Positions 1-7,271 of a DNA stretch of 7,416 bases are shown here, in pieces (the first letter of the stretch is position 1; every line of letters starts with the position of its first letter). Made by a program: the position numbers and the translations under genes. A model generated the notes under the pieces. That model ran no database searches. It had not been told where the DNA came from and saw only the letters and a list, made by a program, of their open reading frames with translations. Origin of the DNA: an uncultured Clostridia bacterium (GTDB lineage: Bacteria; Bacillota; Clostridia; Oscillospirales; Acutalibacteraceae); the NCBI GenBank assembly GCA_945971755.1, contig CAMFPJ010000071.1, positions 1 to 7,416 of the forward strand. Reading direction: 5' to 3'.

Positions 1-1717
1 CTTCGGGACTTGATTTATCCCCTGCCTTTATTGCACTTCTGCAAGCAACATTGTGGTAAATCCATTCTAAGTGTTCGTTCATTATTTCTCTTTTGGTTTT
101 AAGAAGATAGCCTGCAAGCTCGCTTATAAGCGGTGCGATTTCATCTCCGTCTAAATCAGTCGGGCAGCTTCTTACAATGACAGAACCGTTGCCGAAATCT
201 TCAACATCAAATCCTGCACTGTTTACCAAATCAAGATTTTCAAGTACCGCGCAATATTCATCTTTACCGAGAGTAACAGAAACAGGTTCAATAAGTATTT
301 GACTGCCTAAATTGTGATTTTCATTCTTAAGTTTGTTAAAGTTGATTCTTTCGTGTGCGGCGTGCTTGTCTATAACGAAAACAGAGCCTGCCATTTCAAC
401 AAAAATGTATGTTTTGAATGCTTCGCCTAAAATTTTGAAATCTTGTGTATTTTGAAAAGGCGTTTCTTTTGTTTCAGGCTTATTTATTACTTCTTTTTTC
501 TTTACGGGAAATTCGATATTTAATCCGTCATCTTCATCTGCTGAATTATAAGCACTTTCATTATGGGTAACGTCTGCAACTGTAAATACAGATTCAAAAG
601 CATTTTTATTTTCTGCCATAAAGATATTTGTTTGTTCTGACCTCAACGGCTCGGTGAAAGTGCTTGATTTTTGAAGGACTTCAAGATTGCGATCTGCAGC
701 AGGAGTAATATGTGCCTGTTTAATGCTTTTTTCATTTTGAAGAGCAGATTTTACGGCATGGAAAACTGCGTCGAAAACCGCGTGTTCATCAGAAAACCGA
801 ACTTCAATTTTAGACGGATGAACATTAACGTCAACCTTTTCGGGAGACATTTCAAGAAATAGAACTCCTCCGGGGAACTTGCCGACCATAACGCTGTTTT
901 TATAAGCGTTTTCAAATGCGGCCGTTACAGTTGAATTGCGAATACTTCTGCCATTAACAAAGAAATATTGCATTCCCCTTGAGCCGCGTGAATTATAAGG
1001 CGGAGTAACAAGACCGAAAACACGAATACCGCCCACAACATTATCAACAGAAATAAGCCCGTCGCAAAAATCCTTACCAAAAGCCGAAAAACAGACACTT
1101 CTAAGCTCACCGTCACCGTTTGTGATAAATACGGTTTTACCGTCACGGATAAATCTTACGGAAATCTGTGGGTTTGCAAGAGCAATTTTTTCAACTACCG
1201 CTGAAACGTAATTTCCCTCACTGACATCTTTTTTAAGGAATTTCATTCTTGCAGGAGTGTTGTAGAAAATCTCACGAACAATAAATGTTGTTCCCACTGC
1301 ACAACCTGCATCAAAAATATCGGTAATATCGCCACCCTCAATATTAAGGCTTGTGCCGAACTCTTCATCGCTTGTGCGGGTAATTAAATTAACCTTGGAT
1401 ACTGCGGCAATTGACGGAAGCGCTTCACCGCGAAAACCTAAAGTCATAATTGTATTTAAGTCATCGGCCTTTGAAATTTTGCTTGTAGCATGGCTTAAAA
1501 ATGCGGTTTTTACATCTTCACGAGCAATACCGCATCCATTATCGGAAACACGGATAAATTTAATTCCGCCGTTCTGAATCTCAACGGTAATTGAATCGGC
1601 ACCTGCATCAACGGCATTTTCCATAAGCTCCTTTACTACGGAAGCAGGTCGCTCAACTACTTCGCCGGCAGATATTAAATTGTAAATCTCCTTTGGAAGT
1701 TTGTTGATTTTTGCCAT
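1..1717 (-). CDS. mutL: DNA mismatch repair protein MutL, C-terminus cut off by window edge
   Basis: MutL couples mismatch recognition by MutS to strand incision. It is a GHKL ATPase and, in bacteria without MutH, a latent endonuclease. The reading frame opens at ATG 1717 and stays open to base 1, giving 572 visible codons. The N-terminal ATPase shows ELMENAVDAGA (catalytic Glu33), DNGCGI (59-64) and GFRGEAL (94-100), and VDVNVHPSK ends at 303. A polar, low-complexity linker spans roughly 335-425. The C-terminal nuclease domain follows with DKHAAHER (450-457), a beta-clamp-type peptide QILIEP (473-478) and the ACR motif (Cys559). The last 50-60 residues, which should hold the CPHGRP-type metal motif, lie outside the window. 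The start is supported by AGGTG six bases upstream and by the conserved N-terminus KINKLPKEI. It follows mutS after 30 bases. The last Glu of the usual endonuclease motif is Asn461 here. Confidence 0.97.
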   Translation of the reverse strand, partial: MAKINKLPKEIYNLISAGEVVERPASVVKELMENAVDAGADSITVEIQNGGIKFIRVSDNGCGIAREDVKTAFLSHATSKISKADDLNTIMTLGFRGEALPSIAAVSKVNLITRTSDEEFGTSLNIEGGDITDIFDAGCAVGTTFIVREIFYNTPARMKFLKKDVSEGNYVSAVVEKIALANPQISVRFIRDGKTVFITNGDGELRSVCFSAFGKDFCDGLISVDNVVGGIRVFGLVTPPYNSRGSRGMQYFFVNGRSIRNSTVTAAFENAYKNSVMVGKFPGGVLFLEMSPEKVDVNVHPSKIEVRFSDEHAVFDAVFHAVKSALQNEKSIKQAHITPAADRNLEVLQKSSTFTEPLRSEQTNIFMAENKNAFESVFTVADVTHNESAYNSADEDDGLNIEFPVKKKEVINKPETKETPFQNTQDFKILGEAFKTYIFVEMAGSVFVIDKHAAHERINFNKLKNENHNLGSQILIEPVSVTLGKDEYCAVLENLDLVNSAGFDVEDFGNGSVIVRSCPTDLDGDEIAPLISELAGYLLKTKREIMNEHLEWIYHNVACRSAIKAGDKSSPE

Positions 1718-1723
1718 TGATTA

Positions 1724-1728
1724 CACCT
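1724..1728 (-). promoter_or_regulatory. mutL ribosome binding site
   Basis: On the minus strand AGGTG lies six bases before the ATG at 1717, preceded by a second purine run (AAAGGC). It sits in the 30-base gap after the mutS stop codon. It is a weaker match to AGGAGG than the site in front of mutS, which could make mutL translation partly dependent on ribosomes finishing mutS. That dependence is inference. Confidence 0.65.
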
Positions 1729-1747
1729 GCCTTTCAATAATTATAAA

Positions 1748-4357
1748 CTACTGTTTTGCTTCGCTTGAGAGCTCGTTGAGAATACTCATCGCTTCAATGG
1801 GAGTTAAAACATTAACGTCAAGCCCTTTAAGTCGCTCAATAATGCTGTCGTTTTTACCGTCTGTAAATGAGATTTGCATATCCTCAACAGTTTCCGTGAT
1901 ATCAACAAAATCATTTTTTGGCTTCATTAAGTCGTTGTCTTCAAGAACTCTTAAAATTACCTTGGCTCTTGAAATTACCGTGTCGGGCACACCCGCAAGT
2001 TTTGCTACCTCAATACCGTAGCTGCTGTCTGCCCCTCCCGGAACAATTCTTCTGAGGAATGTTAAATCGTCACCTCGTTTTTTGACCGCAACATTATAAT
2101 TTTTAACACCGCCAACTGTGCTTTCAAGTTCGGACAGTTCATGATAATGCGTTGCAAAAAGAGTTTTGGCACCGATTTTTTTCTTGTCTGCCAAATACTC
2201 AACAACTGCTCTTGCAATACTCATTCCGTCAAATGTTGAAGTGCCCCTGCCGATTTCGTCAAGAATAACAAGGCTCTCACCCGTTGCATAAGAGAGTATT
2301 TCCGCAACCTCGTTCATTTCAACCATAAATGTTGACTGACCTGAAGATAAATCGTCAGACGCACCTACACGGGTGAAAATTGCATCTACAATGCCGATGT
2401 CCGCTGACCTTGCAGGGACAAACGAGCCCATTTGTGCCATTAAGACAATTAAGGCAATTTGACGCATATAAGTTGATTTACCCGCCATATTAGGACCGGT
2501 AATTACCATCATTCTGTTGCTGTCTTTGTCAAGAAGCGTGTCATTGGGAACAAAAATGTTACCTTTTTGAAGTGCCTCAACAACAGGGTGCCTGCCCTCA
2601 TTTATTCTTATTACGCCTTTATCGTTAATGTCAGGTCGGCAGTAATTGTTTTGCACCGCAACAGCGGAAAGTGAGCAGATAACATCGAGCAGTGCCAATG
2701 AATGTGAAGTAATTTGTGTGCGGATGTACTCCCCTGCAATTTTTTTGCGAATGGAATTGAGAATTTCATATTCAAGGCTCACAATTCTTTCCTGTGCACC
2801 CAGTACCTTAGTTTCAAGATCTTTAAGTTCTTCTGTTATGTATCTTTCACAGTTAGTAAGCGTTTGTTTACGGATATAATAATCGGGAACAAGTTCTTTA
2901 TAAGAATTAAGAACCTCAAAGAAGTAACCGAACACTTTGTTATAACCGATTTTTAGTTTTTTGATGCCTGTTTTTTCTTGCTCTTCCGTTTCAAGTTTTG
3001 TGAGAATATCACGTCCGCCGTTTACAATAGAGCGAAGTTCGTCAAGTTCGGCATTAAAGCCGTCTTTAATCATACCGCCCTCACGTACCGAAAACGGAGC
3101 ATCTTCGGAAATTGAAACATCAATAAGGGAACAAACATCTTCCAAAACATCAAGTTCATTATAAACAGATTTAAGAAGATTACATTCACAACCCGAAAGT
3201 AATTCTTTAATCTCGGGAAGCTTTTTAAGTGTTGATAAAAGTGAAAGAAGTTCCTTAGCGTTAGCGGTGTTATAAACTATTCGGGTCATCAGACGCTCAA
3301 TGTCATAAACCCCGGAAAGAAGCTTCATTTCACTTTCACGAATTTCAGTTTTACCGTAAAGCTCATCAACAGCGTTAAGTCTTCTTGAAATTTCTGCGCA
3401 GTCATAAAGCGGACGCTCAAGGAACGAACGAAGCATACGCTTGCCCATTGCGGTTTTTGTTTTGTCAAGAACCCACAAAAGTGAACCCTTTGTGTTCCTG
3501 TCACGCATTGTTTCAATAAGTTCAAGGTTGCGAATAGCAGAAACACCGAGTTTCATATATTTTGCATCGGTATAGAAATTTACATTTTTTATATTATCAA
3601 GGTCTCTTTTTTGAGTTGACTGTAAATAAAGAATTGACGCACCAAGAGCTTTAACCGCACTCTCTCTGCCGTTAAGGGAAAGCGTTGTTAAATCATTGGT
3701 ACCGAAATGACTTTTAACTGCTTCGGAAGATTTTTCCAAATCGAATTCTTCTGTTAAAATTTCAACAGATGCTTCAAGCTTTTTCGAGATAAATTCACAA
3801 AGTTTCGGGAACGAAACAGCCTCTTTATTAAGAATAACTTCGGAAGGGTTATACCTTCCCATTTCGTTCATTGTTCTCTGCTCTGTGTTTTCTGAAAATT
3901 CAGTCAGATTGACCTCACCTGTTGAAATGTCAATAAAACTAAGTCCTACTTTGCCGTCATAAGAACAAACAGACGCTAAATAATTGTTTTTGGATTCGTC
4001 AAGCATTGAACTTTCGATTACCGTTCCCGGAGTTATCAGCCTGATAACATCACGCTTAACAATCCCCTTTGCTGTTGCAGGGTCTTCCATCTGCTCGCAT
4101 ATTGCAACTTTGAAGCCGTGGGCAACAAGTTTTGCAATATAAGAATCTGCACTGTGAAAGGGAACACCGCACATGGGTGCTCTTTCCTCTTGACCGCAAT
4201 CACGGCCGGTAAGAACTAAATCAAGTTCTTTTGATGCAATTTTAGCATCCTCAAAAAACATTTCATAAAAGTCACCAAGTCGGAACATAAGAATAGCGTC
4301 TTGGTAATTTTCTTTTATTTCGAAATATTGTTTCATCATGGGTGAAAGCTCAGCCAC
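1748..4357 (-). CDS. mutS: DNA mismatch repair protein MutS
   Basis: MutS binds mismatches and small loops as a dimer and becomes an ATP-bound sliding clamp that recruits MutL. The 869-residue product has the usual MutS1 length and domain order: mismatch-binding domain I (about 1-120) with the Phe-x-Glu wedge F30-Y31-E32, connector, lever and clamp (about 125-570), then the ATPase. Walker A is GPNMAGKST (621-629), the SDDLSSGQSTF signature region spans 667-677, Walker B ends in D700-E701, and the switch motif ATHYHEL lies at 735-741. The tail carries QISF (828-831), resembling the clamp-binding peptide of Gram-positive MutS, and ends in a helical dimerisation segment. I accept the GTG start at 4357 because AAGGAGGG precedes it at good spacing and the encoded AELSPMMKQY is typical of the family. 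Alternative ATGs at residues 7 and 8 have no such site. All key residues are present, so the protein should be active. Confidence 0.98.
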   Translation of the reverse strand: MAELSPMMKQYFEIKENYQDAILMFRLGDFYEMFFEDAKIASKELDLVLTGRDCGQEERAPMCGVPFHSADSYIAKLVAHGFKVAICEQMEDPATAKGIVKRDVIRLITPGTVIESSMLDESKNNYLASVCSYDGKVGLSFIDISTGEVNLTEFSENTEQRTMNEMGRYNPSEVILNKEAVSFPKLCEFISKKLEASVEILTEEFDLEKSSEAVKSHFGTNDLTTLSLNGRESAVKALGASILYLQSTQKRDLDNIKNVNFYTDAKYMKLGVSAIRNLELIETMRDRNTKGSLLWVLDKTKTAMGKRMLRSFLERPLYDCAEISRRLNAVDELYGKTEIRESEMKLLSGVYDIERLMTRIVYNTANAKELLSLLSTLKKLPEIKELLSGCECNLLKSVYNELDVLEDVCSLIDVSISEDAPFSVREGGMIKDGFNAELDELRSIVNGGRDILTKLETEEQEKTGIKKLKIGYNKVFGYFFEVLNSYKELVPDYYIRKQTLTNCERYITEELKDLETKVLGAQERIVSLEYEILNSIRKKIAGEYIRTQITSHSLALLDVICSLSAVAVQNNYCRPDINDKGVIRINEGRHPVVEALQKGNIFVPNDTLLDKDSNRMMVITGPNMAGKSTYMRQIALIVLMAQMGSFVPARSADIGIVDAIFTRVGASDDLSSGQSTFMVEMNEVAEILSYATGESLVILDEIGRGTSTFDGMSIARAVVEYLADKKKIGAKTLFATHYHELSELESTVGGVKNYNVAVKKRGDDLTFLRRIVPGGADSSYGIEVAKLAGVPDTVISRAKVILRVLEDNDLMKPKNDFVDITETVEDMQISFTDGKNDSIIERLKGLDVNVLTPIEAMSILNELSSEAKQ

Positions 4358-4364
4358 CTTATGT

Positions 4365-4372
4365 CCCTCCTT
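4365..4372 (-). promoter_or_regulatory. mutS ribosome binding site (decides a GTG start)
   Basis: The minus strand reads AAGGAGGG, with its GGAGG core eight bases before GTG 4357. This strong site fixes the non-ATG start of mutS. It lies in the 25-base gap after the stop codon of the YlbF/YmcA-family gene. Confidence 0.85.
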
Positions 4373-4382
4373 ATTTCAAATA

Positions 4383-4820
4383 TTATTCGTGATGATGGTC
4401 ATGACCGCAGTCACTGCCGCAGCATGAACAGTCGCCGCCGCAACCGTCATCATGTGCAGTCGGGTCACAGGTTGCAGGGTCGTCACCGTTTACGCAAAGT
4501 GCAAGAATACCGGTAAGATAATTCATCATATCGTCAATGTCTTTTCTTGCAAGTTCATAATTACGCATATTGGGATTCTGCATAATTTCTGTGTAAACGC
4601 CTCTGAATTCTTCGTCGTAAGCCTTAAGCTTTCCCTCATCTGCATTTTCTTTAGCAGCTTCATGCTGATAAGAAATCTGGATAAGCTGAATTTTGCTCAT
4701 AAGCTCAGCGAGGGCTGTGTCTTTGTCATTTGCCTCTCTTGCGGCAACAAATTTAGCATAACGCTCGTCCTGCTGAATTGCTGCGCCGAGTTCTCTTGTA
4801 AGTTTTTCAAGATTGTCCAT
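4383..4820 (-). CDS. YlbF/YmcA (RicA/RicF)-family protein with Cys/His-rich tail
   Basis: This is a small, largely alpha-helical protein of 145 residues. Residues 1-108 are charged, predicted helical and contain no cysteine. They resemble the YlbF/YmcA family, with a conserved helix near 40-75 and QNPNMRNYELAR at 81-92. In B. subtilis, YmcA (RicA), YlbF (RicF) and YaaT (RicT) form a complex that carries Fe-S clusters, assists RNase Y in mRNA maturation, and affects competence, sporulation and biofilm formation. The position between miaB and mutS matches ymcA, which favours the RicA role, but the family assignment cannot separate RicA from RicF. All seven cysteines fall at 109, 118, 127, 131, 133, 134 and 138, followed by HDHHHE at the very end, so the tail looks like a metal or cluster site. 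The start ATG has AAGGAG eight bases upstream. No signal peptide or membrane segment is seen, so it is probably cytoplasmic. Confidence 0.85.
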   Translation of the reverse strand: MDNLEKLTRELGAAIQQDERYAKFVAAREANDKDTALAELMSKIQLIQISYQHEAAKENADEGKLKAYDEEFRGVYTEIMQNPNMRNYELARKDIDDMMNYLTGILALCVNGDDPATCDPTAHDDGCGGDCSCCGSDCGHDHHHE

Positions 4821-4828
4821 GAATTTTA

Positions 4829-4834
4829 CTCCTT
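4829..4834 (-). promoter_or_regulatory. Ribosome binding site of the YlbF/YmcA-family gene
   Basis: AAGGAG on the minus strand ends eight bases before ATG 4820, inside the 47-base gap that follows the miaB stop. This gap is the longest between genes in the cluster. It is AT-rich and shows no obvious terminator hairpin. Confidence 0.8.
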
Positions 4835-4867
4835 TATATAGAAAAATTATTATAAACCCATTGGTTT

Positions 4868-6277
4868 TTAATTAACTAATTCGCCCCTGACTATCCAGTT
4901 AAGAGGCTCTGTTACTTTTACGTGACAGAATTTTCCGATTAAAGAACTGCCACCCTTAAATTCGATGATAATATTTCCGTCGGTTCTGCCTGCTAAAAGC
5001 GACGTGTCATTTTTGCTTACACCCTCGCAAAGAACGCGGTAGATTTTACCTTTCATCTTCGCGCTGTGCTCTGCGGCAATGCTTTCTTGCAAATCGCAAA
5101 GCTCCTTAAACCATTTTGCCTTTTCTTCGTGAGGAACAGGGTCCGTCATATCAGCAGCTTTTGTGCCTTTACGGGAAGAGAAGATAAATGTGAAAAGAGA
5201 AGTGAATTCAACTTCTTTTACAAGCGAAAGAGTGTCACAAAATTCTTCGTATGTTTCACCCGGGAAGCCCACGATTACATCACTTGTAAGTGAAAGACCG
5301 TCAATTTTCTCTTTAGCGTAATTTATAAGTTCAAGATACTTTTCACGGGTGTAACGGCGGTTCATTTCACCCAAAACTCTGTTATTTCCTGACTGGAACG
5401 GCAAGTGAATATGCTTTGAAGCCTTTTCGCACTGGGCGATTGTGTCAATCAGTTCATGCGTACAGTCCTTAGGGTGTGAGGTCATAAAACGAATTGTAAA
5501 ATCACCGGGAAGGTCATTTATCATCCTTAAAAGCTTTGAGAAGTTAATGTCTTCATCGAGTCCTTTACCGTAAGAGTTAACATTTTGACCGAGAAGCGTA
5601 ATATCTTTATAACCCTCTGCAATAATTTGCTTTGCTTCTGTAATTATATCCTCCGGCTTTCTGCTTCTTTCTCTGCCGCGAACATAAGGTACAACACAGT
5701 AGCTACAGAAATTGTCACATCCGTACATAATCGGAAGCCATGCCTTTGCAGTTCTGTCACGGTAAACGGGCAAGCCCTCCGCAATCTCACCGTCCGTCTC
5801 GAAAGCTGAAAAAACACGTTTTCCGCGTGTTAAATATTTTTTCAGAAGTTCAGGCAAAAGATAATGAGCGTGTGTGCCGAAAACAATATCGACAAAGGGA
5901 TAACTGTTATATATTTTTTCTCTTATGTGTTCTTGCTGCATCATGCAACCGCAAAGAGCAATTATTAGTTCGGGCTTTGCCTTTTTAAGCTTTTTAATAG
6001 CGCCCACATTACCGAAAACTCTGTCCTCGGCGTGTTCACGAATTGCACATGTATTGTAGAGAATTAAGTCTGCTTCTTCAATTTCTTCGGTCATATTAAA
6101 GCCCATTTGAACAAGCATTCCCTTAATACGCTCACTGTCCGCAACATTGCCCTGACAGCCGTATGTATGAACGTAAGCAAGCGGTGTTTTACCGTACCGA
6201 AGAAGTAATAATTCTTCTACGTCATGTGCTATATTCTGTTGTTCGATTATTTTTTCAGAACTTACAAACTGTGTCAA
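4868..6277 (-). CDS. miaB: tRNA-2-methylthio-N6-dimethylallyladenosine synthase MiaB
   Basis: MiaB is a radical-SAM methylthiotransferase that converts i6A37 to ms2i6A37 in tRNAs reading UNN codons. Numbering from the proposed TTG start gives 469 residues. The N-terminal UPF0004 domain has its three auxiliary-cluster cysteines at C41 (TYGCQ), C77 (YNTCA) and C111 (CGCMMQ). The radical-SAM cluster motif CDNFCSYC supplies C187, C191 and C194 and is followed by VVPYVRGRERSR. HLPFQSGNNRVLGEMNRRYT is the expected family block, and a TRAM-like RNA-binding domain closes the protein. The frame extends ten codons further, to another TTG at 6307, but only TTG 6277 has a proper site upstream (AAGGGAG). 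No in-frame ATG occurs before the first cluster cysteine. The gene starts 11 bases after the hydrolase stop codon, so coupled translation is likely. The TYGCQGN motif and overall layout favour MiaB over MtaB or RimO. Confidence 0.95.
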   Translation of the reverse strand: MTQFVSSEKIIEQQNIAHDVEELLLLRYGKTPLAYVHTYGCQGNVADSERIKGMLVQMGFNMTEEIEEADLILYNTCAIREHAEDRVFGNVGAIKKLKKAKPELIIALCGCMMQQEHIREKIYNSYPFVDIVFGTHAHYLLPELLKKYLTRGKRVFSAFETDGEIAEGLPVYRDRTAKAWLPIMYGCDNFCSYCVVPYVRGRERSRKPEDIITEAKQIIAEGYKDITLLGQNVNSYGKGLDEDINFSKLLRMINDLPGDFTIRFMTSHPKDCTHELIDTIAQCEKASKHIHLPFQSGNNRVLGEMNRRYTREKYLELINYAKEKIDGLSLTSDVIVGFPGETYEEFCDTLSLVKEVEFTSLFTFIFSSRKGTKAADMTDPVPHEEKAKWFKELCDLQESIAAEHSAKMKGKIYRVLCEGVSKNDTSLLAGRTDGNIIIEFKGGSSLIGKFCHVKVTEPLNWIVRGELVN

Positions 6278-6283
6278 TTTTTT

Positions 6284-6290
6284 CTCCCTT
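6284..6290 (-). promoter_or_regulatory. miaB ribosome binding site overlapping the hydrolase stop codon
   Basis: AAGGGAG on the minus strand lies six bases before TTG 6277 and shares bases with the TAA stop of the hydrolase gene (6289-6291). This site decides the TTG start of miaB. The overlap implies that a ribosome terminating on the hydrolase reading frame sits on the miaB initiation region. Confidence 0.75.
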
Positions 6291-7227
6291 ATCTTGCAGT
6301 GTAGCAAGAATGTAAAAATTCAAGAATATCCTTATAAACCCGTTCGTTATCTTCTTCGTTGAGAATTTCGTGGCGAAGACCCGGGTAAAGAATTACGTTC
6401 GGTTCAATGCCTGCCTCAACAAGGTTGTCCGCCACTGTTAAAACGCCCCTACCCTTTGAGCCGATAGGGTCATTAGCACCTGAAATTATCATTACAGGTA
6501 AGTGCTGCGGCATTTTGTAAGCCCATGAGCTTTCACAAGCTTCGCACATAACCGCAAAAATATCTCTATACCCACGAAGAGTGTAGGTAAATCCGCAAAG
6601 GTCGTCATTTGAATAGCGAAGTCTGTTGTCACTGTCAACGGAAAGCCACGCAAGCGGATTTTCAGAGTCACCGACGATTAAAGATGCTCCTTTGTTAATT
6701 AAATCGCCTATTTGGTCAACACGGCGCTTTTCACCGTACCTTTCGCAAACTATGTCCATAAGGTCAAGAAGTGCCGATGAAATATCAGGAATTTCACCCG
6801 TACCGCAAAGAATAAGTCCGTTGAGTTCTTCGCCGAAATGAGCTGCATAGACTCTTGCGCAAAAAGAACCCATACTGTGACCGAAAAGGAAATACGGAAT
6901 ATCGGGATTACGCTTTTTCATAATTTTTGTAAGAATATGCATATCGTCAACAAGGCGTTTGTCACCGTTAACGGGAGCTATATAACCGATTTCAGAGCGT
7001 TCGTTAATGCTCTTGCCGTGGCCGACGTGGTCATGACCGCAAACGACAAAACCGTTAGAAGCGAAAAACCTCGCAAAATCGTCATAACGGAGTATGTGCT
7101 CTGCCATTCCGTGAGTTAGCTGCAAAATGCCTACGGGTGTTAAGTCAGGGTCTTCCCAAATCAAAGTATGTACTTTATTAACGCCGTTTGAAGAGTTAAA
7201 ATAAGCCTCTTTTCTAACTACTGCCAT
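6289..7227 (-). CDS. Alpha/beta hydrolase, serine aminopeptidase S33 / monoacylglycerol lipase-like
   Basis: This is a 312-residue alpha/beta-hydrolase of the Hydrolase_4 / lysophospholipase (PldB-like) group, which hydrolyses ester bonds of monoacylglycerols, lysophospholipids or similar acyl substrates. The actual substrate cannot be read from the sequence. An oxyanion-region LTHGMAEH lies at 37-44, and GHDHVGHGKS (64-73) is the block typical of monoglyceride-lipase relatives. The nucleophile elbow GHSMGS places Ser118. The likely acid is Asp253 in SGANDPIGS, and the likely base is His286 in PGLRHEILNE, so the triad is complete and in the right order. There is no signal peptide, so the enzyme is probably cytoplasmic. 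The ATG at 7227 is chosen because GGAGG lies eight bases upstream; an ATG eight codons earlier (7251) reads through that site. It is first in the cluster, directly behind a strong promoter, and its stop overlaps the miaB ribosome binding site. A functional link to tRNA modification or repair is not evident. Confidence 0.9.
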   Translation of the reverse strand: MAVVRKEAYFNSSNGVNKVHTLIWEDPDLTPVGILQLTHGMAEHILRYDDFARFFASNGFVVCGHDHVGHGKSINERSEIGYIAPVNGDKRLVDDMHILTKIMKKRNPDIPYFLFGHSMGSFCARVYAAHFGEELNGLILCGTGEIPDISSALLDLMDIVCERYGEKRRVDQIGDLINKGASLIVGDSENPLAWLSVDSDNRLRYSNDDLCGFTYTLRGYRDIFAVMCEACESSWAYKMPQHLPVMIISGANDPIGSKGRGVLTVADNLVEAGIEPNVILYPGLRHEILNEEDNERVYKDILEFLHSCYTAR

Positions 7228-7235
7228 AAGAGTTA

Positions 7236-7240
7236 CCTCC
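7236..7240 (-). promoter_or_regulatory. Hydrolase ribosome binding site (decides start at 7227)
   Basis: GGAGG on the minus strand lies eight bases before ATG 7227. The upstream in-frame ATG at 7251 would place this site inside the coding region and has no comparable site of its own, so 7227 is preferred. Confidence 0.8.
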
Positions 7241-7271
7241 AAAATGAACATAATTACACATGATATGTTTC

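Noticed and set aside
671..862. Plus-strand 63-codon reading frame
   Set aside because: It lies wholly opposite mutL codons, has no ribosome binding site and shows no recognisable protein features; it is an antisense shadow.
1..1717. mutL as a broken pseudogene
   Set aside because: The frame is open throughout and motifs continue to the window edge, so the missing C-terminus is due to the edge and not to a mutation seen here.
4452..4841. Plus-strand 129-codon reading frame opposite the YlbF/YmcA-family gene
   Set aside because: Its cysteine- and phenylalanine-rich product is what the complement of the minus-strand gene gives. There is no ribosome binding site, and the opposite strand has a supported gene with clear family features.
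6838..7119. Plus-strand 93-codon reading frame opposite the hydrolase
   Set aside because: It overlaps the nucleophile-elbow region of the hydrolase on the other strand and has no independent support.
7228..7251. Eight-codon N-terminal extension of the hydrolase from ATG 7251
   Set aside because: The extension would translate through the GGAGG ribosome binding site at 7236-7240; the downstream ATG at 7227 has the correct spacing.
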